Assembly: GCA_902586495.1 (NCBI GenBank)
Contig: CACIHQ010000004.1
Span: forward strand, 18,008 to 82,007
DNA length: 64,000 bases
DNA from: an uncultured Pelagibacteraceae bacterium
Lineage (GTDB): Bacteria; Pseudomonadota; Alphaproteobacteria; Pelagibacterales; Pelagibacteraceae
Direction: 5' to 3'
A program made the position numbers and the translations under genes. How positions within the stretch are numbered: the first letter of the stretch is position 1; every line of letters begins with the position of its first letter. Positions 1 through 8,827 of this stretch are shown in pieces. The notes below the pieces were generated by a model. That model had not been told where the DNA came from. It ran no database searches and saw nothing but the letters and a program-made list of their open reading frames with translations.

Positions 1-166
1 CAGTGTCACCAGCAACTATTCCGAAAAAAATAAAAACTAAAATTGAGCCGCCTAAAGCACCAAGCTCTGGTCTGTTTAATAAAACTCTAAGAGGTGAAAT
101 TTTTTTAAGTCTTTCATCTTGTCCACTATCTTTTTTAGATTGAATACTCTCTGATTTTACAGACAT
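1..166 (-). CDS. Sugar ABC transporter permease, N-terminal fragment (RbsC-like)
   Basis: The window opens inside this gene; only the first 55 codons are present, read on the minus strand from the ATG at 166. The fragment has a polar, charged N-terminal arm of about 35 residues and then the start of a hydrophobic helix ([15 protein letters not shown]). It lies directly behind a periplasmic sugar-binding protein on the same strand, the usual order for a ribose/xylose/inositol-type importer. Family assignment rests on this context and on the N-terminal pattern ([12 protein letters not shown]), because most of the protein is outside the window. Confidence 0.7.
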   Translation of the reverse strand, partial: MSVKSESIQSKKDSGQDERLKKISPLRVLLNRPELGALGGSILVFIFFGIVAGDT

Positions 167-197
167 ATAAAAATTATAATTTAAAGATGATTAAAAA

Positions 198-227
198 AAA
201 GGCCTGACTAACATTAGTCAGGCCTTT
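198..227 (-). terminator. Hairpin between binding-protein and permease genes
   Basis: A perfect inverted repeat (AAAGGCCTGACTA, loop ACAT, TAGTCAGGCCTTT) follows the binding-protein stop codon on the minus strand and is followed by a run of eight T. It has the form of a rho-independent terminator but lies inside the putative operon. It probably ends most transcripts or protects their 3' ends, so the binding protein is made in excess of the membrane subunits. Confidence 0.8.
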
Positions 228-238
228 AATTCATATTT

Positions 239-1162
239 TTATCTATAACCTTGAGCTGCCCATTTAATCACTTTAGACGCATTGTCAGGAGTAACAAACC
301 CAGGTCCAGTCATTACTACACCTGCTGGCATTGTTCCCCATCTCATATATTGTCCAAAGATAGCTATTGGTAAATATCCTTGTAGATATTGCTGTTGGTC
401 AATTAAAAACTCTACTTTTCCTGCAGCAGCAGCTTTTAACATATTTGGAGACATATCAAATGTTCCTAATCTTACAGAACCAACTTTTCCAGCTGACTCA
501 AGTGCTTTCAAAGCTGCTTCACCAGATAATCCAGCACCTAAAGTTAGAATAGTGTCATAGCCACCACCTAATTTTGCAGCAACAGCTTTTTGAATTTCTG
601 TTGGGTCATTTGATGTACCTAAAATATCAACAGATCCACCAAAACCTTTTTTGAAACCAGCACATCTTCTATCAAGTGCAACGTTTCCTACCTCATGGTT
701 AACACATAATGCTTTTTTTCCCCCAGCGACTTTCATTTTTTGTCCACCACCTACACCTGCTTCAAACTCAGTTTGTCCAACGTGTGCACTAATTCCTAAA
801 GATGCATAATCATCAGATCCAGAGTTCATTGATATTACAGGAATACCAGCAGCAATTGCAGCTTTAACTGATTTTCCTAAAGCAGCAGCATCTGGTAATG
901 TGATCACAATACCTTTTGGTTTTTGCGATACAGCATTATCAATTAATTTTGCCATTTCCACCATATCAAAAGTTGCTGGTGCTGTGTATTTACAAGACAC
1001 TCCCATGTCTTTACATCCAGCATCAACTCCATTTTTAGCAACTGACCAGAAAGGATCATTTGCTTGACCATGAGAAACAACAATTATATCTACAGCTAAA
1101 GCAGATACAGACATCATTGCCCATGCAGCTAAAGCCAATATAAAGTTTTTTATTGTTTTCAT
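239..1162 (-). CDS. Periplasmic sugar/cyclitol-binding protein of an ABC importer
   Basis: A 307-residue protein with a signal peptide (about residues 1-23, ending SALA) and the fold pattern of Peripla_BP_4 (RbsB-like) proteins: an early IIVVSHGQANDPFW strand, then PKGIVITLPDAAALGKSVKAA and GIPVISMNSG. It should capture a sugar or cyclitol in the periplasm and hand it to the permease encoded just downstream. The neighbouring iolG, iolE and iolD genes suggest myo-inositol or a related cyclitol as ligand, as for IbpA of the Caulobacter inositol importer; that is inference from context. The ATPase subunit is not in the window. A strong hairpin follows the stop codon. Confidence 0.85.
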   Translation of the reverse strand: MKTIKNFILALAAWAMMSVSALAVDIIVVSHGQANDPFWSVAKNGVDAGCKDMGVSCKYTAPATFDMVEMAKLIDNAVSQKPKGIVITLPDAAALGKSVKAAIAAGIPVISMNSGSDDYASLGISAHVGQTEFEAGVGGGQKMKVAGGKKALCVNHEVGNVALDRRCAGFKKGFGGSVDILGTSNDPTEIQKAVAAKLGGGYDTILTLGAGLSGEAALKALESAGKVGSVRLGTFDMSPNMLKAAAAGKVEFLIDQQQYLQGYLPIAIFGQYMRWGTMPAGVVMTGPGFVTPDNASKVIKWAAQGYR

Positions 1163-1263
1163 TATTCCCCTTTAATTAAAGTTAACTTTTAAAAGTAAAA
1201 TCTAATCAAAATATTATTTAGTTGTAAAGCAGACAGGTTGTATTCTACTAAGGGTTGATTCAA

Positions 1264-2265
1264 TTAAAGATTAAGTTTTTCAAACTTTTTTGATCTTAAA
1301 GATTTTTGAGCTGCATTCGCAATTATCAGAGCTTTTCTTCCCTCTTCAAATCCTGCAAGAGGTTGAATTTTCTTTCTAATAAATTTTGCAAAATCCTTTA
1401 ATTGATTTTTATAAGCATCTTTATACCTCTCAATAAAGAAATTAAGCAAAGGAGATTTATTTGAAGTTGATTGTGCAGAATATAAAGATGTCTCGTTTTG
1501 TCTTTTATTTTCTGAAATTAACATACCTTTTGATCCAAATAATTCTATTCTTTGATCATAACCGAAACTACAATGTCTAGAATTAGTTATTATGCACTGA
1601 ACGCCAGCTTTAGATCTAATTATAGTAGATGCTAATTCAAAATCATTAATTTTATCAAATCTTTTGTCTGAAATGTTGCTGCCAGAGGCTATTATTTTTG
1701 CAGGTTCATCATTGCCAAGATAGAATCTAACAAGATCAAAATCATGGATCATCATATCTCTAAAAATACCACCAGATTCTTTTAAATATTTCATAGTTGG
1801 TGGTGCAGGATCACGACTAGTGATAATAATTTTTTCTAATTTACCTATTTTTCCATTTAGTAATTGTTTTCTTAAATTATTGTGAGTTGGATCATATCTT
1901 CTATTAAAACCTAATTGTATTTTTGGATTTAATCTTTTAATTTTTTTTTTGCAGGATTCAATTTTTTTTATACTTAAATCCAGTGGTTTTTCACAAAAAA
2001 TAATCTTTTTATTTTTTACGCCATCTAGAATAAATTTAATATGTGTAGATGTTGTTGAGGCGATAAAAATAGCTTTTATATCTTTGTCCTTATAAGCTAT
2101 AGATGGATTATATATAGCTTTTGTTTTTAATGTTTTTGAATATTTTTTAGATAAATTTTGTTCAATGTCATAAATATATTTAAGACTAAAATCTTTACTA
2201 CGCATTAAATTTTTTCCATGCATAATACCAATTCTACCAAGTCCAAATAAAGCTATATCAATCAT
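1264..2265 (-). CDS. iolG: Inositol 2-dehydrogenase (Gfo/Idh/MocA family)
   Basis: A 333-residue NAD(P)-dependent oxidoreductase. The Rossmann motif GLGRIG is at residues 8-13, the family EKP motif at 92-94, and the DMMIHDFD segment carrying the catalytic Asp and His at about 171-178. The GFNRRYDP and IFRDMMIHDFDL stretches and the C-terminal QPLAGFEEGRKALIIANAA match the IolG subgroup, which oxidises myo-inositol (or an isomer) to 2-keto-myo-inositol. It is read divergently from iolE, which acts on that product, with a 44-bp shared gap. Substrate within the inositol isomers cannot be settled from sequence. Confidence 0.8.
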   Translation of the reverse strand: MIDIALFGLGRIGIMHGKNLMRSKDFSLKYIYDIEQNLSKKYSKTLKTKAIYNPSIAYKDKDIKAIFIASTTSTHIKFILDGVKNKKIIFCEKPLDLSIKKIESCKKKIKRLNPKIQLGFNRRYDPTHNNLRKQLLNGKIGKLEKIIITSRDPAPPTMKYLKESGGIFRDMMIHDFDLVRFYLGNDEPAKIIASGSNISDKRFDKINDFELASTIIRSKAGVQCIITNSRHCSFGYDQRIELFGSKGMLISENKRQNETSLYSAQSTSNKSPLLNFFIERYKDAYKNQLKDFAKFIRKKIQPLAGFEEGRKALIIANAAQKSLRSKKFEKLNL

Positions 2266-2309
2266 TTAAAATTTGTATTAAAATAATAACTTAACTAAAA
2301 AAATTTCTT

Positions 2310-3212
2310 ATGTCAGTAAAATTAGGAGTTGCACCCATTGCATGGAGTAATGATGACATGCCTGAATTAGGTGGTGAAACTACATTAGAACAATGTTTAA
2401 AAGAAGCCAATGAAGCAGGGTATATAGGCGTAGAGTCTGGTGGAAAATTTCCAAAGAAATCTTCTGAATTAATTCCAAAATTAAATCAATTTAATCTTAA
2501 ACTTTGTTCAGGATGGTATGGCGCAAATCTTAGAAAAAATTCTGTTGAGGAAGAAAAAAAATCCATTCAAGAACAACTAAATTTATTTAAAGATTGTGAT
2601 GCACCTTGTATAGTTTTTGCGGAAGTTTCTGGCTCTATACAAGGAGATCCTAACAGAAAATTATCAACTCGGCCTCAAATGGAAAGGGACGAATGGCAGA
2701 AGTTTTGTGAAAAAATTTCTGAACTAGGAAAATATTTAGAGGATCAAGGGATGCCTTTGGCATATCACCATCATATGGGGACAGTAATTGAAACTCAAAA
2801 AGATACTGAAAGACTTATAGAAAATACTCATGAAAGTGTAAAATTAACATTAGATACAGGACATATGTTATTTGCAAAAGGGGACTCAAAATCCATATTA
2901 CAAAATTATCATGAGAGAATTTTGCACGTCCATTGTAAAGATATAAGAAAACAAGTTCTTGAAAAATCTTTAAAAGAGGATTTAAGTTTTAGAGGTGCTT
3001 TCTTAGAGGGTGCGTTTACAGTGCCTGGAGATGGTTGTATTGATTATCAACCTTTATTTAATGTATTAAAAAATAATAATTATTCAGGATGGTTAGTAGT
3101 TGAGGCAGAGCAAGATCCGGCAAAAGCAAATCCGTTAGAATATGCAAAAATTGGTTATAAATATCTTACAGATACATTAAAAAAATCTGAAATTGAAATT
3201 TATACAAATTGA
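2310..3212 (+). CDS. iolE: 2-keto-myo-inositol dehydratase
   Basis: A 300-residue xylose-isomerase-like TIM barrel of normal IolE length. Visible features are the N-terminal LGVAPIAWSNDDMPELGG, typical of IolE, the His cluster YHHHMGT (153-155), LDTGH (about 181-185) and HVHCKD, which provide metal-binding residues. It should dehydrate 2-keto-myo-inositol to the diketone that IolD hydrolyses. It is the only gene of the first 7 kb read on the + strand. Its TGA stop directly abuts the stop of the convergent gene at 3213, with no spacer. The start follows an A-rich leader without a strong ribosome site. Confidence 0.85.
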   Translation: MSVKLGVAPIAWSNDDMPELGGETTLEQCLKEANEAGYIGVESGGKFPKKSSELIPKLNQFNLKLCSGWYGANLRKNSVEEEKKSIQEQLNLFKDCDAPCIVFAEVSGSIQGDPNRKLSTRPQMERDEWQKFCEKISELGKYLEDQGMPLAYHHHMGTVIETQKDTERLIENTHESVKLTLDTGHMLFAKGDSKSILQNYHERILHVHCKDIRKQVLEKSLKEDLSFRGAFLEGAFTVPGDGCIDYQPLFNVLKNNNYSGWLVVEAEQDPAKANPLEYAKIGYKYLTDTLKKSEIEIYTN

Positions 3213-3713
3213 TTATCTATAGAGTGAAGTTAGTTCATTATTTCCAGCAGCAACACATGGAGATTTAAAACAAGTACCCACAACCCATTCAGATCCAGGA
3301 TCAGGTAAAAAATTTGATGACATCACAAATATAACACCCATCTCGACTGATTGCCCAGCTTTACCTTCTGCTTTAATTCTAGGATCAGGATCAGTTTTTA
3401 CTTTAGTATCCTCTGAAAAAGGATTCTCTATATTAAGATTTTTGTTTATATAATTCACAACTTTAGATGAAGACCATTCGCCATTGCATGGATCACCCCA
3501 AACAGTCAATTTACCTTCATCATTGTTCCCACAATTATTTATTTCTCCATTAATAAAATCAACTACTTTCTTATGATTTTCTTTAACTAAGTTAGCTTTT
3601 GCTTCAACTGCGGGCCTTGTACTTGCAGTCCAGATCAACATCCCAACCACATATACTAACGACAACAACACTAATGCTTCTAATAGTCCAAAATTTTTGA
3701 AATTTATTCGCAT
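3213..3713 (-). CDS. Hypothetical protein with one N-terminal membrane helix
   Basis: A 166-residue protein I do not recognise. Residues 9-30 form one hydrophobic helix (FGLLEALVLLSLVYVVGMLIW) that resembles a type IV pilin/pseudopilin N-terminus, including a Glu near the helix start, but there is no clear prepilin peptidase site. The rest is polar and probably periplasmic, with four Cys (in NNCGNN, GDPCNG, VGTCFKSPC) that could form disulfides. It is embedded in a run of catabolic genes: the next gene starts 2 bp away on the same strand and iolE ends against it. Function unknown. Confidence 0.65.
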   Translation of the reverse strand: MRINFKNFGLLEALVLLSLVYVVGMLIWTASTRPAVEAKANLVKENHKKVVDFINGEINNCGNNDEGKLTVWGDPCNGEWSSSKVVNYINKNLNIENPFSEDTKVKTDPDPRIKAEGKAGQSVEMGVIFVMSSNFLPDPGSEWVVGTCFKSPCVAAGNNELTSLYR

Positions 3714-3715
3714 AA

Positions 3716-4681
3716 TTAAAGTTTAATAATTTTTGATATGTCTAATTTTTTTTCAAAAAAATCAATTATATTTTGTATTGTTTCTTTTCCCATTCTTATC
3801 ATGCATTCCTCAGTAAATGCAGCGGTATGAGGACTTAAAAAAACTTTATTGTTTTTTAGCAAAGGATTATCCTCTTTAGGTGGTTCTGTTTCAAAAACAT
3901 CTAAACCTGCACCAAATATAAGACTTTCATTTAATGCTTTATCTAAGTCATTCTCATTAATCATTCCACCTCTTGCAGCATTAATAATTATACAATTTTT
4001 CCTCATTGTTTTAAGTAAGTCATAATTAATAATATTTTTCGTTTTTTCATTAAGAGGCATATGTAAAGAAATAGCATCCATAGATTTTACTGCTTCTGTA
4101 AGATCTTCAACTTTTTTTCCACCCAATTCCTCAATAATATCTTTTGAAACAAATGGATCATAAACAAAAACATTCATTTCAAATCCTTTGCATCTTCTAA
4201 TTAAAGATTGACCAATTCTACCAAATCCAGCAATTAAAATATTTTTTTTCCAAAGTTCAATTGTTTTTGGAAGTTTATTTCTACTAGAAAAATTTCCTGT
4301 TTTAACAGCCTCATCATACATGTTTTTTCTCTTTGATATATTGAGCAACATAAACATAACATGTTCTGCCACCGCAACAGCATTTGCTGTAGCCGTAATT
4401 GCCAAGGTGATATTTTTTTCTTTAGAGGACTTGAGGTCAATATTGTCGTACCCAACGCCGTGGCGAGATATAATCTTAAGTTTTTTTGATATATTAATTA
4501 ATTCACTAGATAAATTTGCTGTTCTAATTGATAGACCATCACACTCCAAAATTTTTTGTTTAATATCTTTGTCATCTAAATTTTCAATAATCTCATAATC
4601 ATAATTTGGGTTATTCTTTATAAGATCTATTCCCGCTTTATGAATAGGTTGAATTATCAAAATTTTTTTTTTATCTGACAC
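3716..4681 (-). CDS. D-isomer-specific 2-hydroxyacid dehydrogenase
   Basis: A 321-residue NAD-dependent dehydrogenase. The N-terminal substrate domain carries SRHGVGYDNID (about 72-82). The cofactor domain has GFGRIG at 152-157, and the catalytic set is visible as Arg in NAARGG, Glu in DVFETEPP and His in SPHTAAFT. This family includes 3-phosphoglycerate dehydrogenase, but the 321-residue length lacks the serine-feedback ACT domain, so a catabolic 2-keto/2-hydroxyacid role in the surrounding pathway is more likely. It lies between the membrane protein at 3213 and an aldolase 6 bp upstream, in one minus-strand run. Confidence 0.8.
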   Translation of the reverse strand: MSDKKKILIIQPIHKAGIDLIKNNPNYDYEIIENLDDKDIKQKILECDGLSIRTANLSSELINISKKLKIISRHGVGYDNIDLKSSKEKNITLAITATANAVAVAEHVMFMLLNISKRKNMYDEAVKTGNFSSRNKLPKTIELWKKNILIAGFGRIGQSLIRRCKGFEMNVFVYDPFVSKDIIEELGGKKVEDLTEAVKSMDAISLHMPLNEKTKNIINYDLLKTMRKNCIIINAARGGMINENDLDKALNESLIFGAGLDVFETEPPKEDNPLLKNNKVFLSPHTAAFTEECMIRMGKETIQNIIDFFEKKLDISKIIKL

Positions 4682-4687
4682 TTAAAT

Positions 4688-5479
4688 TTAGTAAGTTTTA
4701 GAGTCTTCTTTTGATTTGATTGATTTTAATTTAGATACAGCATCTTTTGCACCTGCACTCATATACCTTTGATCCGATCCAATGGTTACTAAATTAAATC
4801 CTAAATTAAGCATTTTTTTTGCATACTCTGGACTAGCATTATGAATACCTGCAAAAATTTTATTTTTTTTTGCATGTTCCAAGATATTCAAAATCTTTTC
4901 ATAAGTTGGACTTCCTTCAGGATTATCAAAAGCTGGTTTTTGACCTATGGCCAGACTTAAATCAGCAGGTCCGATATAAATTCCATCTATTCCTGGCGTA
5001 CTCATAATTTCATCTAATTTATCCAAGGCCTCTTTTGTCTCTATCATTGCCATTTTTAAAATTTCATCGTTGGCAAAATCTCCATAATTTGAACCTCCAT
5101 AAATTAATCCTCTAATTGGTCCAAAACTTCTATACCCTCTAGGAGGATACATGCATGCTTGAACAAATTTTTCTGCTTCAAATTTGTTACTGACCATTGG
5201 ACAAATTACGCCGTAGCACCCTGCATCTAAAATTTTCATTATTTGTCCTGGTTCATTCCAGTTTACTCTAGCTAAAGGAGTAACATCTGTAGATGAAATT
5301 GATTGTAGCATTTGTAATGCATTTGGATAATCTATAACACCATGTTGCATATCAATTGTAAGCGAGTCCCAACCTTGATGAGACATTACTTCCGCTGAAA
5401 AAGAGCTAGGAATTTGTAACCAGCCATTAATTATTTGCTCACCATCATTCATCATCTTTTTTATTTTATTTGGCCTCAT
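4688..5479 (-). CDS. HpcH/HpaI family class II aldolase
   Basis: A 263-residue metal-dependent aldolase. The family pattern is clear: SLTIDMQHG (catalytic His), LARVNWNEPGQIMKILDAG (Arg), a MVSNKFEAEKFVQACMYPPRG segment and GIYIGPADLSLAIG (metal-binding Asp). Relatives such as 4-hydroxy-2-oxoheptanedioate and 2-keto-3-deoxy-sugar acid aldolases cleave 2-keto acids to pyruvate plus an aldehyde. In this cluster it could make the final carbon-carbon cleavage, with the aldehyde dehydrogenase starting 1 bp away taking the product. That pairing is inference from gene order. Confidence 0.82.
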   Translation of the reverse strand: MRPNKIKKMMNDGEQIINGWLQIPSSFSAEVMSHQGWDSLTIDMQHGVIDYPNALQMLQSISSTDVTPLARVNWNEPGQIMKILDAGCYGVICPMVSNKFEAEKFVQACMYPPRGYRSFGPIRGLIYGGSNYGDFANDEILKMAMIETKEALDKLDEIMSTPGIDGIYIGPADLSLAIGQKPAFDNPEGSPTYEKILNILEHAKKNKIFAGIHNASPEYAKKMLNLGFNLVTIGSDQRYMSAGAKDAVSKLKSIKSKEDSKTY

Positions 5480-5480
5480 T

Positions 5481-6923
5481 TTAAGATTTCAAACCAAGGT
5501 GAGTGTACTTTATATTTAGATAATCTTTAATTGCCATTGAACCGCCTTCACGTCCATATCCAGTTTGTTTAATTCCGCCAAAAGGTGCTTCAGCTATCGC
5601 AACTGCAGGAGTATTAACTGCAACCGTACCAGTTTCCATTAATTCTGAAGCTCTGTGAGCTTTATCCATAGAATTTGTATAAATATAACTACATAATCCT
5701 AAGTCATTATCATTGGCTCTCTCAACTACTTCATCAAAAGTTTTAAATGACAACATCGGAACTAATGGACCAAATGGTTCTTGTTTCATTATTGTAAAAT
5801 TGTCCTTTACATTGTCAAAAACTGTTGGCTCATAAAAATATCCTTTGTTAAAACCTTGAGGTCTTTTTCCACCCAATAAAACTTTTGCTCCTTCCTTTTT
5901 AGTTGTTTCAACTAATTCTTCAATTTCTCCTAATCTTTTTGCAGTTGTTAAAGGACCTAATTGAACTCCTTCATCTAAACCATTACCAATTTTTAATTTT
6001 TTTGTTCTTTCAATAAACGCATTAATGAATTCGTCTTTTTTATTTTCTTGTATATAAAATCTGTTAGGTGAAATACAAACTTGACCATTATTTCTAAATT
6101 TTGCAGTAATTGCCATATCTGCAACTTTATTTATATCAACATCATCAAAAACTATAAAAGGTGAGTGTCCACTAAGCTCCATTGTGACTCTTTGAACTTT
6201 GTCTGCGGCCTTTTTTAAGATTAATTTACCTACTCTTGTTGATCCAGTAATTGAAACCTTTTTAATAATATCAGATTCTAACAACTCATTTGAAATACTT
6301 TCAGGATCTCCTGATAATAAGTTTACAACTCCAGGAGGGACTCCCGCTTCTTTACAAATATCTACCAACTCCATTACTGTTCCTGGAGTAATTACATCAG
6401 GCTTACAAATTACTGAACATCCGGCAGCTAATGCTGTTGAAATTTTTCTTGCTGCTAGAATTAAAGGAAAATTCCATGGCACTAAAGCTGCTACAACTCC
6501 AACTGGCTGATAATAAACATGAACTCTCGTATCTGGAAATCGACTTTCGACTGTTTGTCCATAAATTCTTTTTGTTTCTTCAGCATTCCACTCAAAAATA
6601 TCAGCAGCCCCACCAGTTTCGCCAATTCCCTCTGCTAAAGGTTTTCCAACTTCAATCGTTAACCACTTTGCTAAAATATCTTGTTTTTTTCTTAAAAGAT
6701 CAGCAATTTTTCTAATAATATTTGATCTCTGCCAAGGTAAAGTGTTTTTCCAAACTTCCAAACCTTTCTCTGCAGATTTAAGAGCTTTTTGAACATCTGC
6801 TGAAGACGCTTTAGACGCTTGGCCAATAATTTCTTCCGTAGCAGGATTTATAACATCGTAAGTTTCTTTTTTTTCCGCTTGTTGCCACTTACCATCAATG
6901 AACTGCCCAAATTTACTATACAT
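5481..6923 (-). CDS. NAD(P)-dependent aldehyde dehydrogenase (GabD-like)
   Basis: A 480-residue aldehyde dehydrogenase. It shows the nucleotide-site motif ITGSTRVGK, the catalytic Glu in VTMELSGHSPF (the usual Gly-Gly is Ser-Gly here), the nucleophile in GQVCISPNRF (about Cys282) and the EPFGPLVP segment. The frame is open for 37 more codons upstream, but I place the start at the ATG at 6923 (MYSKFGQFIDGKW), where homology to the family begins; the longer version would run into iolD. Closest classes are succinate-semialdehyde and 2-oxoglutarate-semialdehyde dehydrogenases, and the substrate is unknown. It ends 1 bp from the aldolase and diverges from iolD across 54 bp. Confidence 0.85.
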   Translation of the reverse strand: MYSKFGQFIDGKWQQAEKKETYDVINPATEEIIGQASKASSADVQKALKSAEKGLEVWKNTLPWQRSNIIRKIADLLRKKQDILAKWLTIEVGKPLAEGIGETGGAADIFEWNAEETKRIYGQTVESRFPDTRVHVYYQPVGVVAALVPWNFPLILAARKISTALAAGCSVICKPDVITPGTVMELVDICKEAGVPPGVVNLLSGDPESISNELLESDIIKKVSITGSTRVGKLILKKAADKVQRVTMELSGHSPFIVFDDVDINKVADMAITAKFRNNGQVCISPNRFYIQENKKDEFINAFIERTKKLKIGNGLDEGVQLGPLTTAKRLGEIEELVETTKKEGAKVLLGGKRPQGFNKGYFYEPTVFDNVKDNFTIMKQEPFGPLVPMLSFKTFDEVVERANDNDLGLCSYIYTNSMDKAHRASELMETGTVAVNTPAVAIAEAPFGGIKQTGYGREGGSMAIKDYLNIKYTHLGLKS

Positions 6924-6977
6924 AATTTTTATTTTATGGTTAATTAAGTGAAATTTTAAGAGAATATATCTACAATT

Positions 6978-8822
6978 ATGAAAAAAATAAAGCTTACATG
7001 TGCTCATGCAATTGTAAAGTTCCTGACTTCTCAAAAAATTCTTATCGATGGTAAAAAAGAACCTTTATTCGCTGGTGCTTTTGGAATATTTGGTCATGGC
7101 AATGTAGCTTGTTTAGGACAAGCTTTAGAGGAAAATAAAGATAAACTTCCAACTTATAGAGGTCATCATGAGCAAAATATGGCTTTAACAGGAATTGCTT
7201 ACGCTAGAGCAAAAAGAAGAAAACAAGTATTTGTAGCAACAAGCTCTGTAGGTCCTGGTTCTACAAACATGGTAACAGCTGCAGCAGTTGCGATGAGTAA
7301 TAGACTGCCAATTTTATTTCTTCCAGGTGATACTTACGCAAACAGGATGCCTGATCCAGTTTTACAACAAGTAGAACATTTTAATAATCCAGGAATTACC
7401 CAAAATGATGCTTTTAAACCAGTTACAAAATATTTTGATAGAATAACCAGACCAGAACAAATTTTACAAACATTTCCCCAAGCTGTACAAGTTTTATTAG
7501 ACCCAGCTGATTGTGGTCCAGTATGCATATCTCTATGTCAGGATATACAAGGAGAAATTTTTGATTATCCTGAAGATTTTTTTAAAGAAAAAATCCATAA
7601 TATACGAAGACCAAGACCTGATGATTTTCAAATTAAAGAGGCAGCTGAAAAAATTAAAAAATCAAAAAATCCAATCATAATTTCTGGTGGAGGTGTTTTC
7701 TACTCAGATGCAATGGAGGAACTTTCAACTTTTGCAGTTAAACACAATATACCTGTAACACAAACTGTAATGGGTTATTCTTCTATGAAAAGAGATCATT
7801 CTCATTTTTTAGGACCTATTGGAGGTTTAGGAGGAAAAGCAGCAAATAACTTTGCAAAAAAAACTGATTTAGCGATTGCTATTGGAACTAAGTTAGGAGA
7901 TTTCACAACTGGGTCATGGTCCAATTTTGAAAATCCAAATTTTTCACTAGTATCAATTAATGTTGCAAGATTTGATGCTAGTAAGCATATGGCACAATCA
8001 ATTATTGGAGATGCAAAAGTTTCTCTAAATGAACTATCACAAGCTTTAGGTGATTGGAAAGCATCCGAGGAATGGCATAAAAAATCCAGAGATGAACTTA
8101 AATCTTGGAATGAATATGTTGATAAAGAAAGTGGACCAACTAATCAAAAACTTCCAAGTTATGCTCATGCAGTTGGTGCAATTTATAGAAACTCTGATCC
8201 AAGTGATATCGCTGTCACTGCAGCTGGAGGTTTGGTAGGTGAAGTTGTTCAAATTTGGAGACCAAGGGAACTTAATACTCATGAAACAGAGTGGGGCTTT
8301 AGTTGTATGAGTTATGAAATTTCTGGAGCTTTAGGAATTAAAATGGCCAACCCAAACAAAGAAGTTATCACATTTGTAGGTGATGGATCATATTTACTTT
8401 ATAATTCAGATATATATTCATCTGTAATAACTAATAATAAACTAATTGTAATTGTCTGTGATAATGGTGGTCACGCTGTCATTAATAGACTTCAATTATT
8501 TAAAGGTGGAAAAGAATTTAATTGTTTGTTTGAGAGTTCAAATATTTCAAATTTAGTAAAAGTAAATTTTGCAAAACATGCAGAAAGTATGGGGGCAAAG
8601 TCTGAAGAGGTAAATTCTATCAGTGAATTAGAGGAAGCTTTCAAAAGAGCGAAGAAATCAAAAGTGACTTATGTTATTTCAATCAAAACTCATTCCTATC
8701 AATGGCTTGAAGGATCAGCTTATTGGGAAAGTCCAACTTTAGAAATTCCCAAAAACAAAGAAAATGAAAAAGCTCTAAAATTACACAAAGAAGGTAAAGC
8801 AAAACAAAGACAGGGAGTATAA
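6978..8822 (+). CDS. iolD: Trihydroxycyclohexane-1,2-dione hydrolase
   Basis: A 614-residue thiamine-diphosphate enzyme close to the usual IolD length. The catalytic Glu is in YRGHHEQNMALTG (about 62), followed by the FVATSSVGPGSTNMVTAAA substrate-domain stretch. The diphosphate motif is GDGSYLLYNSD...CDN (starting about 465). It opens the cyclitol ring of the diketone produced by IolE. It starts a + strand run with an oxidoreductase 5 bp downstream and then a ROK kinase. The N-terminal ACAHAIVKFL-like region and the HHEQ block separate it from acetolactate synthases. Confidence 0.88.
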   Translation: MKKIKLTCAHAIVKFLTSQKILIDGKKEPLFAGAFGIFGHGNVACLGQALEENKDKLPTYRGHHEQNMALTGIAYARAKRRKQVFVATSSVGPGSTNMVTAAAVAMSNRLPILFLPGDTYANRMPDPVLQQVEHFNNPGITQNDAFKPVTKYFDRITRPEQILQTFPQAVQVLLDPADCGPVCISLCQDIQGEIFDYPEDFFKEKIHNIRRPRPDDFQIKEAAEKIKKSKNPIIISGGGVFYSDAMEELSTFAVKHNIPVTQTVMGYSSMKRDHSHFLGPIGGLGGKAANNFAKKTDLAIAIGTKLGDFTTGSWSNFENPNFSLVSINVARFDASKHMAQSIIGDAKVSLNELSQALGDWKASEEWHKKSRDELKSWNEYVDKESGPTNQKLPSYAHAVGAIYRNSDPSDIAVTAAGGLVGEVVQIWRPRELNTHETEWGFSCMSYEISGALGIKMANPNKEVITFVGDGSYLLYNSDIYSSVITNNKLIVIVCDNGGHAVINRLQLFKGGKEFNCLFESSNISNLVKVNFAKHAESMGAKSEEVNSISELEEAFKRAKKSKVTYVISIKTHSYQWLEGSAYWESPTLEIPKNKENEKALKLHKEGKAKQRQGV

Positions 8823-8827
8823 CCCTA

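Noticed and set aside
282..560. Plus-strand frames opposite the sugar-binding protein
   Set aside because: They are the complement of a strongly supported gene and show no family pattern.
6924..7034. N-terminal 37-codon extension of the aldehyde dehydrogenase
   Set aside because: It is antisense to the start of iolD, rich in Cys and aromatic residues, and unlike the family. The ATG at 6923 gives a normal start.
7334..8282. Frames within iolD on both strands
   Set aside because: All lie inside the iolD coding region, with no start signals or recognisable domains.
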